Shown here one piece after another: positions 24,567 through 34,173 of a DNA stretch of 64,000 nt. This stretch comes from Arsenicitalea aurantiaca (lineage in GTDB: Bacteria > Pseudomonadota > Alphaproteobacteria > Rhizobiales > Devosiaceae), in assembly GCF_003994485.1 (NCBI RefSeq), contig NZ_RZNJ01000002.1, forward strand, positions 61,255 through 125,254. The letters run 5' to 3'. The notes under the pieces were generated by a model that saw nothing but the letters and a program-made list of their open reading frames with translations, searched no databases and was not told the origin of the DNA. A program made the position numbers and the translations under genes. How positions within the stretch are numbered: the stretch's first letter is position 1; the number at the start of each line of letters is the position of its first letter.

Positions 24567-25435
24567 CGGAAAGCCTTGGTGGATTTGGGATCGAAGGCGT
24601 CCCGCAACGTGTCGCCCAAGAAATTGGCGGCCAGAACGACGGCGAGAATGGCGAGGCCCGGGAAGACGCTCATCCACCACTTGTCGAAATATTTTGACCC
24701 TTCGGAGACCATGGATCCCCATTCGGCAGTGGGGGGCTGGGCGCCCAGCCCGAGGAAAGAGAGGCCCGAGAGGATGAGCACCGCATGGCCATATTCGAGC
24801 GCGGCGAGCACTACGACCGGACCGGCGACGTTCGGCCGGATGTCGCGCCAGAGCGCGCGTCCCGACGATGCGCCGAGCAGCCGGCTCGATTGCACATAGG
24901 GCTCGTCGCGAAGCGTGAGGATCATCGAGCGGACGACGCGCGCATAGATTGGCCAGCTGACGATGACGACCGCAAGGACCGCATTGAAGAGGTTGGGGCC
25001 GAGCGCCGCGACCACCGCCATGGCGAGGATGATATCGGGAAACGCCATCACGAGGTCCGCCGCGCGCATGATGAGCCCGTCGATCCAGCCCCCGAAATAT
25101 CCCGCGATCGCACCCAGGATGGTGCCGATGACGGCCGAGAGCACCACCAGCTGCGCGGCATAGGGCAATGAAACCCGGGCACCATGGACGACGCGACTGA
25201 AGATGTCGCGGCCGAGTTGGTCCGTGCCGAACCAGTTCTCGCCGTTGGGCGGCAGGAACCGGCCGAAGGCTTGTGCATTGGGATCGAAGGGGATGATCCA
25301 GGGGGCGAGAATGGCGAGCATCACGATGATCGTCAGCATGCCGGCGCCGATGATGCCGAGGGGTTGAAGCCACGCCGAACGCATGCGGCCTGCAGGGCGA
25401 TGGATGTCGAGGGTAGAAAGCGGAGAGACCGTCAT
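24563..25435 (-). CDS. dipeptide-type ABC transporter permease (DppC-like)
   Basis: Inner-membrane permease of 290 residues, DppC/OppC type, with an N-terminal cytoplasmic stretch, a first helix (GIIGAGMLTIIVMLAILAPWI), the FGTDQLGRDIFSRVVHGARVSL segment and about five further helices. The EAA-type coupling loop is the region SSRLLGASSGRALWRDIRPNV. It starts 3 bases after dppB ends and overlaps dppD by 4 bases, so the genes are translationally coupled. Confidence 0.88.
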   Translation of the reverse strand: MTVSPLSTLDIHRPAGRMRSAWLQPLGIIGAGMLTIIVMLAILAPWIIPFDPNAQAFGRFLPPNGENWFGTDQLGRDIFSRVVHGARVSLPYAAQLVVLSAVIGTILGAIAGYFGGWIDGLIMRAADLVMAFPDIILAMAVVAALGPNLFNAVLAVVIVSWPIYARVVRSMILTLRDEPYVQSSRLLGASSGRALWRDIRPNVAGPVVVLAALEYGHAVLILSGLSFLGLGAQPPTAEWGSMVSEGSKYFDKWWMSVFPGLAILAVVLAANFLGDTLRDAFDPKSTKAFR

Positions 25436-25438
25436 CTG

Positions 25439-26494
25439 CTAGCCCAGCCGAATGCGCGGGTCGACGACCGCATAGAGGATGTCGACCACGAGATTGACGA
25501 GAATGTAGACCGCCGCGATCACGAGGCTGACGCCCATGATAGCGCGGAGGTCGAGCGCAAGCGCGCTCCGGTAGGCGTATTCGCCGAGGCCGGGCCAGGA
25601 AAACACCGACTCCACCAGCACTGCGCCGCCAAGCATCCGCCCGAACGCCATGCCCGAGACCGTGATGATTGCAGCAAGGGCCGGACGCAGAACGTGGCGC
25701 ATGACGACGACGCGCTCGGGCATCCCCTTGGCGCGGGCAGCGCGAATATATTCCTGGTCGAACGCCTCGAGCATCGCGGCGCGCGTGAACCGGGTGATGG
25801 CGCCAATGGTATAGATCGCGAGTACCATTGCCGGCAGCGCGATGTGTGAGAGGGCTTGTCCGAGGACACGCCAGTTTCCGGTGATCATGGCATCGATCGT
25901 ATAGAGGCCCGTGATCGTCATGGGCCCTGAGGCGCCGGGCGGAAGCCTGCCGACGCCCGGCGACCAGCCGAGCTGGAAGAAGAAGACGTAGAGGCAGACG
26001 AGCGAAAGCCAGAATGTCGGTACCGATACGCCCGCGAGCGAGACCACGCGGATCACCTGATCGGGCCAGCGGTCGCGGTTCACCGCAGCGATGATGCCAA
26101 GCCCGACCCCTCCAATCATCGCCACGGTCATGGCGACGATGGCGAGTTCGATAGTGGCGCTCATATACTGTGCGAGGTCGGCCGCCACCGGGCGGCGCGT
26201 CTGCAGCGATTGGCCGAAATCGCCCTGGAGGAGGTTGGTGACGTAGATGAAATATTGCTCGGGCAGGGGCTTGTCGAGCCCGAAGCGCTGGCGGAAAGCC
26301 TCGACCGTCGCCGGATCTGAGGAGGCATAATCGCCGAGGCTGGCGGCGACGGGGTCGCCCGGTACGACCTGTGTCAGGGAAAAGGAGACGAGCGTCACCC
26401 CCACGCAGAGGAGGATCCCGATGGCAAGGCGGCGCAGCACGAAGCGCAGCAGGCTTGGCAGCGCATACCAGCTCTGCCTCACGACATTACCCAT
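25439..26494 (-). CDS. dipeptide-type ABC transporter permease (DppB-like)
   Basis: Inner-membrane permease of 351 residues. The first helix LAIGILLCVGVTLVSFSLTQVVPGDP is diagnostic of DppB/OppB, as are FGLDKPLPEQYFIYVTNLLQGDFGQSLQTRRPV and the coupling loop EYIRAARAKGMPERVVVMRHVLRPAL. It is about 15 residues longer at the N-terminus than usual; an internal start is possible, but I keep ATG 26494. First gene of the dppBCDF operon, whose own binding-protein gene lies downstream as a separate unit. Confidence 0.88.
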   Translation of the reverse strand: MGNVVRQSWYALPSLLRFVLRRLAIGILLCVGVTLVSFSLTQVVPGDPVAASLGDYASSDPATVEAFRQRFGLDKPLPEQYFIYVTNLLQGDFGQSLQTRRPVAADLAQYMSATIELAIVAMTVAMIGGVGLGIIAAVNRDRWPDQVIRVVSLAGVSVPTFWLSLVCLYVFFFQLGWSPGVGRLPPGASGPMTITGLYTIDAMITGNWRVLGQALSHIALPAMVLAIYTIGAITRFTRAAMLEAFDQEYIRAARAKGMPERVVVMRHVLRPALAAIITVSGMAFGRMLGGAVLVESVFSWPGLGEYAYRSALALDLRAIMGVSLVIAAVYILVNLVVDILYAVVDPRIRLG

Positions 26495-26538
26495 CTGCGA
26501 ACCGTCTCCCCAAACCGCTCATGTGCAATGAATGTAAT

Positions 26539-26549
26539 ATGTATGCAAT
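26539..26549. promoter_or_regulatory. candidate GntR operator, copy 4
   Basis: ATGTATGCAAT about 45 bases ahead of the dppB start, in an AT-rich patch. It matches the motif ahead of gntR (TTGTATGCGAT) at nine of eleven positions. Confidence 0.5.
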
Positions 26550-26592
26550 CGGAGTACAGCGCAAGCGGGAGAGCGGGGTCCGCGCTGGTTGT

Positions 26593-26625
26593 GGAACGCC
26601 CGGCCGGAGGCGGGCCGGGCGTTCC
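26593..26625. terminator. terminator-like hairpin after the eight-gene operon
   Basis: Perfect 13-bp stem, GGAACGCCCGGCC at 26593-26605 and its complement at 26613-26625, with a 7-base loop, directly downstream of the amidohydrolase gene. No T-run follows on the minus strand. Confidence 0.6.
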
Positions 26626-26631
26626 CCTGGG

Positions 26632-27876
26632 TCAGGCCGCCGCGAAGAGGGATAGGTCGTCCCGCACCGCACGTCCCGATTGGATCACGCCGACGACTTT
26701 GTTGTCGGTCTGCCCGAAGCAGGCGAGCCCGTCATAAGGGTTGGCATCCACGATCACGATATCGGCGTAGGCGCCCTCGATGATCTGGCCGACAAGGCCC
26801 TCCATGCGGACGACCTTGGCATTGTTGACGGTCGCATGGCGCAGCGCCTCGACCGAACCGCAGACCGTTTCGTGGATCATGAGCCCGTCGCCCTGATAGG
26901 TCTTGGGCGACCAGCACAGATCGGTGCCATAGCCGACATTGACGCCGGCCTCGAGTGCGACCTCGAGCGATTTGAGCCCGCTTGCCAGCACCTCGGCATT
27001 CTTCTCGGCGTTCTCCGGGGCCCAGCCAAAGCTGAGGCCATACTTGGCGTCGGCTTCATAGGTGATCAGCGTCGGCACCAGATGCGCGTCGCGTTCGACC
27101 ATGATCTTTGCTGTGTCGGGGGTGAGGAAGTTGCCGTGCTCGATGGTGCGCACGCCACATTCCACGGCCCGCCTAATGCCCAGATCGGCATAGACGTGAG
27201 CCATGACATAGCGATCGACCCGCGTCGCTTCCTCGACGATGGTGGAAATTTCCTCGAGCGAATACTGCGGGTGAATAAGCTTGTCGCCCGGCGAGCTCAC
27301 GCCGCCGCCTGCCATGATCTTGATCTGGTCGGCGCCCTGGCGAACGTTTTCGCGTACGGCCCAGCGCACCTGGTCCACGCCGTCGGCGATCATCGAGATG
27401 CCGCCGATCTGGGACGAGCAGGCGCAGGTATCGGCGCGCCCGCGATGATCGCCATGCCCACCCGTCTGGGACAGGATCCGCCCCGCAACGAACATCCGCG
27501 GCCCCTCGAAGAGGCCCTTCTCCAGGGCTGCCTTGTGCCCCTGGTCGGCGCCACCGGCGTCTCGGACCGTCGTGAAGCCACGCTGCAGCATCCCGCGCAG
27601 ATGAATGCCGGACCTCGCCGTCATCTCCGACGCCAGGATCTGTCCGTTGTCGTGGAACTGGCCGATGAAGACATGCGAATGGCAGTCGATGAGGCCCGGA
27701 GAGAGGTAGCGCCCTCCGACGTCGACGCGCCGCGTATCGGCGGGGACGGCGGTCTCCTCGACGATCGCGGAGATCTTCCCGCCCGCGATCACCACCGCCT
27801 TGCCCGCGACGATGTCGCCGGCGACGACGTCGACGATTTTGCCCCCGGTGATGGCGTAGTCCTGCTGCTGTGTCAT
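26632..27876 (-). CDS. metal-dependent amidohydrolase (prolidase/imidazolonepropionase-like)
   Basis: Cytosolic amidohydrolase-superfamily enzyme of 414 residues. The ligand set is complete: HSH in GLIDCHSHVF, Lys in QIKIMAGGGV, His in YVMAHVYAD, His in RTIEHGNFLT and Asp in VGYGTDLCWSP. The variant with GGG after the lysine and a CSSQIGG segment is typical of the Xaa-Pro dipeptidase-like/imidazolonepropionase-like branch, which cleaves N-acyl or peptidyl-proline-type amides. It is the last gene of the eight-gene operon and overlaps hyuB by 4 bases. It probably trims the imported substrate; the exact bond is unknown. Confidence 0.85.
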   Translation of the reverse strand: MTQQQDYAITGGKIVDVVAGDIVAGKAVVIAGGKISAIVEETAVPADTRRVDVGGRYLSPGLIDCHSHVFIGQFHDNGQILASEMTARSGIHLRGMLQRGFTTVRDAGGADQGHKAALEKGLFEGPRMFVAGRILSQTGGHGDHRGRADTCACSSQIGGISMIADGVDQVRWAVRENVRQGADQIKIMAGGGVSSPGDKLIHPQYSLEEISTIVEEATRVDRYVMAHVYADLGIRRAVECGVRTIEHGNFLTPDTAKIMVERDAHLVPTLITYEADAKYGLSFGWAPENAEKNAEVLASGLKSLEVALEAGVNVGYGTDLCWSPKTYQGDGLMIHETVCGSVEALRHATVNNAKVVRMEGLVGQIIEGAYADIVIVDANPYDGLACFGQTDNKVVGVIQSGRAVRDDLSLFAAA

Positions 27877-29537
27877 TTCTCGCTCGTTTCTGACTTTGCG
27901 TGCAGCCCCTCGGCCGTCACGTATCCATTGCGCAGATCATACTCGATGGCGGCTTTGTCCCGCTCCTCAGGAGCGCCCCAGCCGGATCCGCCCGCACTGA
28001 AATTCTCGAAGCATTCGCCTGCCTTGAGGTGCTGGCGATACATGCCCACCGACTTCTCCCGGTCCTCCCCGGGCCAGAAGACCATGCGGTTGTGCACGGG
28101 CGAAGGTTCGCCGCCCTTGAGGCCCCATCCGCCGGTCTTGGACTTCTTCTTCATCGAGATGATCTCGATGTCCCCGACAGCCCTGACCCGGCGGCGGACC
28201 CCCACACCGCCCCGGTGCTTTCCGCGACCGCCCGAATCCGGGATGAGCTCAAGCGCCTCATGGAAAAGGTTCGACTGGCGCTCCAGCACCTCGATTGGGG
28301 TATTCCGGACGGTGCTCGTCGATGGATGCTGCAGGCAGTTGGCCCCATCGTGTCGATGGGTTCCGCCCCAGCCGATCCCCTCATTGTTCGAAACGACGTA
28401 GCGCTTGCCCGTCCGGTGGTGCGCGCCCAGTGCCATGAAGCCGGGCTCATCCCCGCCAGAGGCCGCCGGCAGCCAGTCGATCACCGGCGCCAACGCCTTG
28501 GCGATCAATTCGAAGGCCACCATGTGCGTCCAGGGCATATAGGTCGCGGCGGGGTAGACCGCGTGAAAAAGATTGCCCGGGTCGGCCTTCACATCGAGGG
28601 CCATGTAGTTCCCGTGATTGCTCGGGGTGTCGGCCGACGTCAGGAACTTGAAATAGGTTTTGGCCATCGAGACCGTCGCGCCATAGGGGACGTTCACAGG
28701 CCCCCTGACCATGGGATCCGAACCATTGTAGTCGACGATGAACTGGTCCTCGGTGATCGTGACCTTGACCTCCATGCGGATTTTGTCGTCCGTCACGCCG
28801 TCATCGTCCAGCCACTCCACCGCGGACCAGCTGCCTTTGGGCAGGCTCTTCAGGGCTTCTCGGGTCTTTTCGTGGGAGTGGGCGAAGAATGCATCGATCG
28901 CGCCGAGCACGCGCTCGCGGCCGAACTTGGCGTAGATCTCGCGGACCGAGGCCTCGCCGGTTCTGAGGCATGCCACCTGCGCGCCGAAATCACCCTTGAT
29001 CGCCTCTGGCAGTCGCGAATTGGCTTCCAGGATCCGCCACAGATCCTGATCGAGCTTGCCTTCCTTGATCACCCGTACCCCCGGGAAGATGATCCCTTCC
29101 TGGTGCACATCGGTGCTGTCGATAACGTAGCCGGCATCCTTGGCCCCCAGGTCGAGCCAGTGCGCGCGCACGCAGAGGAACATGTCGATGTTCTCTCCGT
29201 CGATGAAGACGGGGGTCATCAGAAGCGCGTCCGCCAAATGCGCAGAGTTCCAGTATGGATAGTTGAGCATCACCACGTCGCCGGGGCGCAGGCTCTTCAT
29301 GTCCATGTTTTCGAGCAGCATCTTGAGGGCATAGTCATTGCCGCCGATGAACGAGGTGATCCCCGCCGCTTCGGCGACCATCCGGCCCTTGGCGTCGGCG
29401 ATCGAGATGCCGAAATCGAGAACTTCGTAGATGACGGCATTGAACGCGGTGCGCACGAGGGTGCGGCGCATCTGTTCGGCCGCCGACAGGAATAGCGCCG
29501 AGATGATCTCGATTTCGGCTGCTTTGCTGATGCTCAT
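27873..29537 (-). CDS. hyuB: hydantoinase B/oxoprolinase-family subunit
   Basis: Protein of 554 residues, HyuB type (beta subunit of ATP-dependent N-methylhydantoinase/5-oxoprolinase-like enzymes), opening EIEIISALFLSAAEQMRRTLVRTAFNAVIYEVLDFGISIAD and containing PGDVVMLNYPYWNSAHLADALL and GPVNVPYGATVSMAKTYFKFLT. It forms the catalytic complex with HyuA, encoded immediately upstream (adjacent stop and start). The pair couples ATP cleavage to opening of a five-membered cyclic amide or, in the acetophenone/acetone carboxylase branch, to carboxylation. The neighbouring cyclic amidohydrolase favours ring opening here. Confidence 0.88.
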   Translation of the reverse strand: MSISKAAEIEIISALFLSAAEQMRRTLVRTAFNAVIYEVLDFGISIADAKGRMVAEAAGITSFIGGNDYALKMLLENMDMKSLRPGDVVMLNYPYWNSAHLADALLMTPVFIDGENIDMFLCVRAHWLDLGAKDAGYVIDSTDVHQEGIIFPGVRVIKEGKLDQDLWRILEANSRLPEAIKGDFGAQVACLRTGEASVREIYAKFGRERVLGAIDAFFAHSHEKTREALKSLPKGSWSAVEWLDDDGVTDDKIRMEVKVTITEDQFIVDYNGSDPMVRGPVNVPYGATVSMAKTYFKFLTSADTPSNHGNYMALDVKADPGNLFHAVYPAATYMPWTHMVAFELIAKALAPVIDWLPAASGGDEPGFMALGAHHRTGKRYVVSNNEGIGWGGTHRHDGANCLQHPSTSTVRNTPIEVLERQSNLFHEALELIPDSGGRGKHRGGVGVRRRVRAVGDIEIISMKKKSKTGGWGLKGGEPSPVHNRMVFWPGEDREKSVGMYRQHLKAGECFENFSAGGSGWGAPEERDKAAIEYDLRNGYVTAEGLHAKSETSEK

Positions 29538-31574
29538 TTATGCCTCCACCCGGCGCACGCTGATCATGCCATACCCATCCACGACCAGCGTCTGGTTGCC
29601 GTGGATGGCGAGGGACGAGCCTTCGTCGATGACGAGGAGAGGGCCCCGCCGCGCTTCGCCCGGAACCAGTGCGTCGCGGCTCACTTTCTCGCAATCGACC
29701 ATCTGGCCGCTGGCCTGATCGAACATGCGATGCGGCCGCGATGCGGCAAGGGTCGTGCTCGGAGCGATCGGGGTCGCAAGGTCGGGCTTTTCGGTCGGCA
29801 CGACGAGCCGCGCAAGGATTGAGACGACTTCGGCTTCGTTCTCGAAAGTGTGGCCGAAGCGCTCGAGGTGCGCCTGCGAGAAGCGTTGGAAAAAGGTCTC
29901 GGCGCTGTCGTCACGGAGATAGGGCACCGACAGCGTGTGCTCCTGTCCCACGAAGCGGATGCGGGCAAGGAATGAGACCTCCGGGCTGACGGCCTCCCCG
30001 ACTTTCTCGCGCAGCTGCGTAACGCTCGACCGCTCGAGCGCATCGGCCTGATCGCGGAAGCGGATCATGGTATCCGGCGAGATCACGCTGAGGACGGACG
30101 CGGCGTCCGAAAAGGTGAGATCGCCCGCCATCATGCCCCAGGCCGAGAAGACCGAGGGCAGGGGCGGGATGACCAGTTCGGGCATTTCCAGTTCGTTCTG
30201 CAGCATCGGGGCGAGCAGCGGGCCGCAGCCGCCGAAGCCCAGCATGGCGAATTCGGAAGGGTCTAGCCCGCGCTCCAGCATCATCTCCTTGATCGAGGAT
30301 GCGGTGCGCGAAATCAGAACGCTGAACATCGAGCGCGCCGCGTCCTCGACCGAAATCCCGAGCGGATCGGCGATACTTGTCTTCAGCGCCGCGGTCGCGA
30401 GGTCGGTGGCGACGCTCATCTGGCCGCCCATGAAATTGGTCGTGTCGATATAGCCGAGGATGACGGCGGCATCTGTCACCGTGGCGTCCGTGCCGCCGCG
30501 GCCATAGCAGGCAGGACCCGGTACGGCCCCGGCGCTGTGCGGTCCGACCCGGAGCAGCTTGTTATCGATCCACGCGATCGATCCACCGCCCGCGCCCAGC
30601 GTGCGCAGGTCGAAGATCGGCTGGAGCATGGGGAAGTTCTCGATGCTGGCCTCGAAGACGTCGAGCGGCTGGGAACCGACGATAAGGCACGCATCGAGGC
30701 TCGTGCCGCCGACGTCGACCGAAAGCACGTTCGGACGCTCCGTCGCGCGTGCGACATAGAGCGCGCCAGAGACGCCGCCGGCTGGTCCAGAGAGGACGGT
30801 GGCGATCGGCTCGGATTCGGCGAGGCTGAAGGTCAGTGCGCCCCCCGACGAGTTCATCACGTATTTGCGGCCCGCGAACCCCTGGCTCTCGAGCCCGTCT
30901 GAGACCCGTCCCAGATAGTTCTTGAGCACCGGCTTGATATAGGCGTCGAGCACTGCCGTGCTGGTGCGCTCATACTCGCGGTACTCGTTTGCGATCAGCG
31001 CTCCGGCCGAAACCTCGACGCCGGGCACGTGCTGGCGGATGAGCTCGACAGCGCGTTTCTCGTGATCGGAATTGGCATAGGCATGCAGGAAGCTCACCGC
31101 GATGGCAGCGCACCCGTGCCCTTCATGGAGCGATCGCGCGGCTTCGATGACGGCGGTCTCGTCGAGCGGCGTGACCTCGGTTCCCTCGAAATCCATGCGT
31201 CCCGGCACGCCCCTGATCAGGTGCCGCTCCACGAGGGGTTTCGGCGTCTCATAATCGAACCGGTACATGTGCACGAAATCGAGGCTGCCGCGCGCGATCT
31301 CGAAGATGTCGCGGAAGCCCTCATTGGTGATGATGCCGACCTTGGCGCCCTTCCGCTCGAGGATGGCGTTGAGCCCCAGCGTCGTGCCGTGGATGAAGTC
31401 CGAGATCGCCTCGGCCGGCGCATCCAGCGCGCCGATGGATGCGATCACGCCCTGTGCGGGGTCGTGGGGCGTGGTGGGCAGCTTGAAGGCCTTGAGGACC
31501 TTGCTGTCCACATCGAACGCGACCACGTCGATGAAGGTGCCCCCGATGTCGATGGAGAGCTTGTAGCGGCTCAT
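29538..31574 (-). CDS. hyuA: hydantoinase A/oxoprolinase-family subunit
   Basis: ATP-binding subunit of 678 residues with an ASKHA-type fold. The phosphate-1 loop is LSIDIGGTFIDVVAFD at the N-terminus, the second is NVLSVDVGGTSLDACLI, with FIHGTTLGLNAILERKGAK and the hydantoinase A signature GAGGGSIAWIDNKLLRVGPHSAGAVPGPACYG. It should phosphorylate the cyclic amide before HyuB-mediated opening. It follows the second ABC transporter by 12 bases in an eight-gene operon, so import and ring opening are coordinated. Confidence 0.9.
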   Translation of the reverse strand: MSRYKLSIDIGGTFIDVVAFDVDSKVLKAFKLPTTPHDPAQGVIASIGALDAPAEAISDFIHGTTLGLNAILERKGAKVGIITNEGFRDIFEIARGSLDFVHMYRFDYETPKPLVERHLIRGVPGRMDFEGTEVTPLDETAVIEAARSLHEGHGCAAIAVSFLHAYANSDHEKRAVELIRQHVPGVEVSAGALIANEYREYERTSTAVLDAYIKPVLKNYLGRVSDGLESQGFAGRKYVMNSSGGALTFSLAESEPIATVLSGPAGGVSGALYVARATERPNVLSVDVGGTSLDACLIVGSQPLDVFEASIENFPMLQPIFDLRTLGAGGGSIAWIDNKLLRVGPHSAGAVPGPACYGRGGTDATVTDAAVILGYIDTTNFMGGQMSVATDLATAALKTSIADPLGISVEDAARSMFSVLISRTASSIKEMMLERGLDPSEFAMLGFGGCGPLLAPMLQNELEMPELVIPPLPSVFSAWGMMAGDLTFSDAASVLSVISPDTMIRFRDQADALERSSVTQLREKVGEAVSPEVSFLARIRFVGQEHTLSVPYLRDDSAETFFQRFSQAHLERFGHTFENEAEVVSILARLVVPTEKPDLATPIAPSTTLAASRPHRMFDQASGQMVDCEKVSRDALVPGEARRGPLLVIDEGSSLAIHGNQTLVVDGYGMISVRRVEA

Positions 31575-31586
31575 GAAAACCTCAAT

Positions 31587-32363
31587 TCAATAGACCGCGG
31601 CCAGGAGGCGCTCGGTGTAGGCGTTTCGAGGATGGGTCAGCACGTCCTCCGCGCTGCCCTCCTCCACGATGCGACCCTGGTGCATCACGTAGACCCGGTC
31701 GCAGATCAGCCGCACCACGTTCACGTCGTGCGAAATGAAGATGATGGTGAGGTCCCGCTCCCCGATCAGCTTGACGAATAGCTCCAGCACCTGGGCCTGG
31801 ATGGAGACGTCGAGCGATGAGAGGGGTTCGTCCAGAACGAGCAGTTCCGGTTCGACGGCGAGCGCCCGCGCAATCGCGATGCGCTGGCGTTGTCCGCCTG
31901 AGAACTCGTGGGGATAGCGGTCTCCGCAGTCGGCAGGCAGGCCCACTTCGTCAAGCAGTTGCGCCACGCGCGCGCGCCTCGTCGCCTTGTCCATTTCGGG
32001 CCGGTGCAGAACGAGCCCTTCCATGATGCTCGCAGCCACCGTCGCGCGGGGATTGAGGCTCCCATAGGGGTCCTGGAAGACGATCTGGACGCGGGACTTG
32101 AAGCGGAAACCCTCTTTCTTGTCGAAAGCGGAGACGTCCGCCCCGTCGAAGAGATAGGTGCCGGCATCGAACCCGGTCAGGCGGGTCACGATGTTTGCGA
32201 CGGTCGACTTGCCGCTTCCCGACTCCCCGAGAATGCCGACGACCTCGCCACGGCCGACCGTGATGTCGATGTCCGACAGCGCAAAGCTCCGGTTCTGGAC
32301 GAGGAGGCGTTTGCCGAAGGTCTTGGCCACGCCTTTCAGGGATACGATGGGATGCCCGCTCAT
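31587..32363 (-). CDS. dipeptide-type ABC transporter ATP-binding protein (DppF-like, short form)
   Basis: ATPase of 258 residues with Walker A GESGSGKS at 46-53, FQDPYGSLNPRATV, signature FSGGQRQRIAIARAL, Walker B LLVLDEPLSSLD and H-loop ISHDVNVV. It ends at HPRNAYTERLLAAVY and lacks the C-terminal Cys-rich oligopeptide extension found in its partner and in transporter 1. Start ATG 32363 overlaps the preceding ATPase stop. Transporter 2, ATPase 2. Confidence 0.88.
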   Translation of the reverse strand: MSGHPIVSLKGVAKTFGKRLLVQNRSFALSDIDITVGRGEVVGILGESGSGKSTVANIVTRLTGFDAGTYLFDGADVSAFDKKEGFRFKSRVQIVFQDPYGSLNPRATVAASIMEGLVLHRPEMDKATRRARVAQLLDEVGLPADCGDRYPHEFSGGQRQRIAIARALAVEPELLVLDEPLSSLDVSIQAQVLELFVKLIGERDLTIIFISHDVNVVRLICDRVYVMHQGRIVEEGSAEDVLTHPRNAYTERLLAAVY

Positions 32364-33337
32364 GCGTCAGCTCCCCGTCCGAGCAGGCACGCACTGAAGC
32401 GCCCGGGCTGGTCGCCGTTGAGCGGCAGCTGGGTCTCCCGACAGATGGGCTCGGCATAGCGGCAACGAGAGGCGAAGGCGCAGCCCTTGGTCCCGAAGCC
32501 GGCGCCGACCGGCTCCCCCGGAATGGCGCGGATATCGGCCAGGGTCTTCTCCTTGCTCGGAATGCACTCGAAGAGCGCTTCGGTATAAGGATGCACCGTG
32601 CGGCTGCCGATATCGTCAGCGTGCGTGATGTTGTGTAACTGCCCGCCATAGAGCACCGCAATCCGATCGACGCTCTGGCGCAACAGCTCCAGATTGTGAC
32701 TGATCAGGATCAGCGCCATGCCATGGCTCCGGCAGCGCCCGAGCATGAGTTCGATGACTCTGCGCTGGGTGATCGCGTCGAGCGCAGTCGTCGGCTCGTC
32801 GGCAATCAGCAGCTTGGGCTCCTGCGCGAGCGCGATGGCAAAGACGATGCGCTGCCGCATTCCGCCCGAGAACTGGTCGGGAAACTGGTTGAAGGCGAGC
32901 TCGGGTTCGGGGATGCCGACTTCGCCCAGCACTTCGATCGCCCTAGCTTTCGTGCGCTGTGCGCCCATGGGCATGCCGCGCGCGAGGTAAAGCGCTTCGG
33001 TAATCTGCTTGCCCACCCGCATGGTCGGGTTGAGCGAGGAGAATGGATCCTGCGGCACGAAACCGATCCGCCCGCCGAGGAGCTTGCGCGCGGCCCGCGC
33101 ATACCCTTGTTCCGGCAAGAGCTGCCCGTCGAACCGAACGCGCCCAGAGACGAGCTCGGCATCGTCTTGAAGGCCGAAGACGGTCCGCGTCAGCAGCGTC
33201 TTGCCAGACCCCGATTCTCCGACGACCCCAAAGGCCTCGCCCGGCTTCACCGAAAGCCCGACCCCGGTCACCATCTTCCGACCGTTGCTGCGCAGCGCGA
33301 CCGTGACGTCATCCATCGCGAAAAGGGCTTCGGTCAT
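32360..33337 (-). CDS. dipeptide-type ABC transporter ATP-binding protein (DppD-like)
   Basis: ATPase of 325 residues: Walker A GESGSGKT at 40-47, [16 protein letters not shown], signature [15 protein letters not shown], Walker [14 protein letters not shown]-loop ISHNLELLR (Asn where Asp is usual), and a C-terminal Cys motif [15 protein letters not shown]. Overlaps both neighbours by 4 bases. Transporter 2, ATPase 1. Confidence 0.88.
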   Translation of the reverse strand: MTEALFAMDDVTVALRSNGRKMVTGVGLSVKPGEAFGVVGESGSGKTLLTRTVFGLQDDAELVSGRVRFDGQLLPEQGYARAARKLLGGRIGFVPQDPFSSLNPTMRVGKQITEALYLARGMPMGAQRTKARAIEVLGEVGIPEPELAFNQFPDQFSGGMRQRIVFAIALAQEPKLLIADEPTTALDAITQRRVIELMLGRCRSHGMALILISHNLELLRQSVDRIAVLYGGQLHNITHADDIGSRTVHPYTEALFECIPSKEKTLADIRAIPGEPVGAGFGTKGCAFASRCRYAEPICRETQLPLNGDQPGRFSACLLGRGADA

Positions 33338-34170
33338 GGCTGGCGGCGCCGCGAGGTGGGGTCGAGTTCACGCCGCAGCATGTCCCCGATGACGTTGAAG
33401 CTGAACGCGGTCAGGAAGATCATCAGCCCCGGAGCAAGCACGATCCACCAGCCGTTGGCGACGTAGGAGCGACCATCCGCAATCATCGCGCCCCATTCCG
33501 GCATGGGGATCTGTGCGCCGACGCCGATGAAGGAAAGGCCGGAGATCGCGAGCATGATCGCCGAGATGTCGAGCGTGACCTGCACGATCAGCACATCGAA
33601 TGCGTTCGGGATGACATAGCGTGTGACTTTCGCATGCGTCGGGACACCCAGAGCGTCCGCGCTCGCGATGAATTTGCGGGACAGGATGTCGACCGTCACC
33701 ATGCGCGTGAGGCGCGCGTAATTGGGCCACCAGCTGAAGATCAGTGCCCAGATCGCCGCCTCCAGGCTCGCGCCGAGGGCCGAGGCAAAACCCAGCGCCA
33801 GGATGAGCGGGGGAAAGCCGAGCCACACATCAGCGAGCCGCATCAGCATGTTGTCGATCGGTCCGCCGACGAAAGCCGAGAACATCCCGACTGCGCAGCC
33901 GAAAACCACCACCACCGAGAGAACAGCAAGGGTGGAAAGAATGGTGATCTGCGCGCCGTGGAGGAGGCGGCTCAGTACGTCCCGACCCGAGCCGTCTGTG
34001 CCGAGCAGATGCTCCCAGGATGGCGCCTGCAGCCGGGCCCGAAAATCGATCTGGGTTGGATCGAACGGCGCGAGCCATGCCCCGAAGATTGCGAGCAGGA
34101 TGACGATGGCCGCGAGGATGAGAGCGGTGCGCTCGACATTGGTACGCGCATAGGTCCAGAGGGTGCGCAT
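33334..34170 (-). CDS. dipeptide-type ABC transporter permease (DppC-like)
   Basis: Permease of 278 residues with a first helix ALILAAIVILLAIFGAWLAPF, the segment HLLGTDGSGRDVLSRLLHGAQITI and the coupling loop ASADALGVPTHAKVTRYVIPNAF. Starts 3 bases after the DppB-like gene and overlaps the ATPase gene. Transporter 2. Confidence 0.88.
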   Translation of the reverse strand: MRTLWTYARTNVERTALILAAIVILLAIFGAWLAPFDPTQIDFRARLQAPSWEHLLGTDGSGRDVLSRLLHGAQITILSTLAVLSVVVVFGCAVGMFSAFVGGPIDNMLMRLADVWLGFPPLILALGFASALGASLEAAIWALIFSWWPNYARLTRMVTVDILSRKFIASADALGVPTHAKVTRYVIPNAFDVLIVQVTLDISAIMLAISGLSFIGVGAQIPMPEWGAMIADGRSYVANGWWIVLAPGLMIFLTAFSFNVIGDMLRRELDPTSRRRQP

Positions 34171-34173
34171 CGT

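Noticed and set aside
27873-31574. Acetone or acetophenone carboxylase
   Set aside because: HyuA/HyuB-type subunits are shared with those carboxylases, but the third small subunit and typical neighbours are missing and cyclic amide genes surround the pair.
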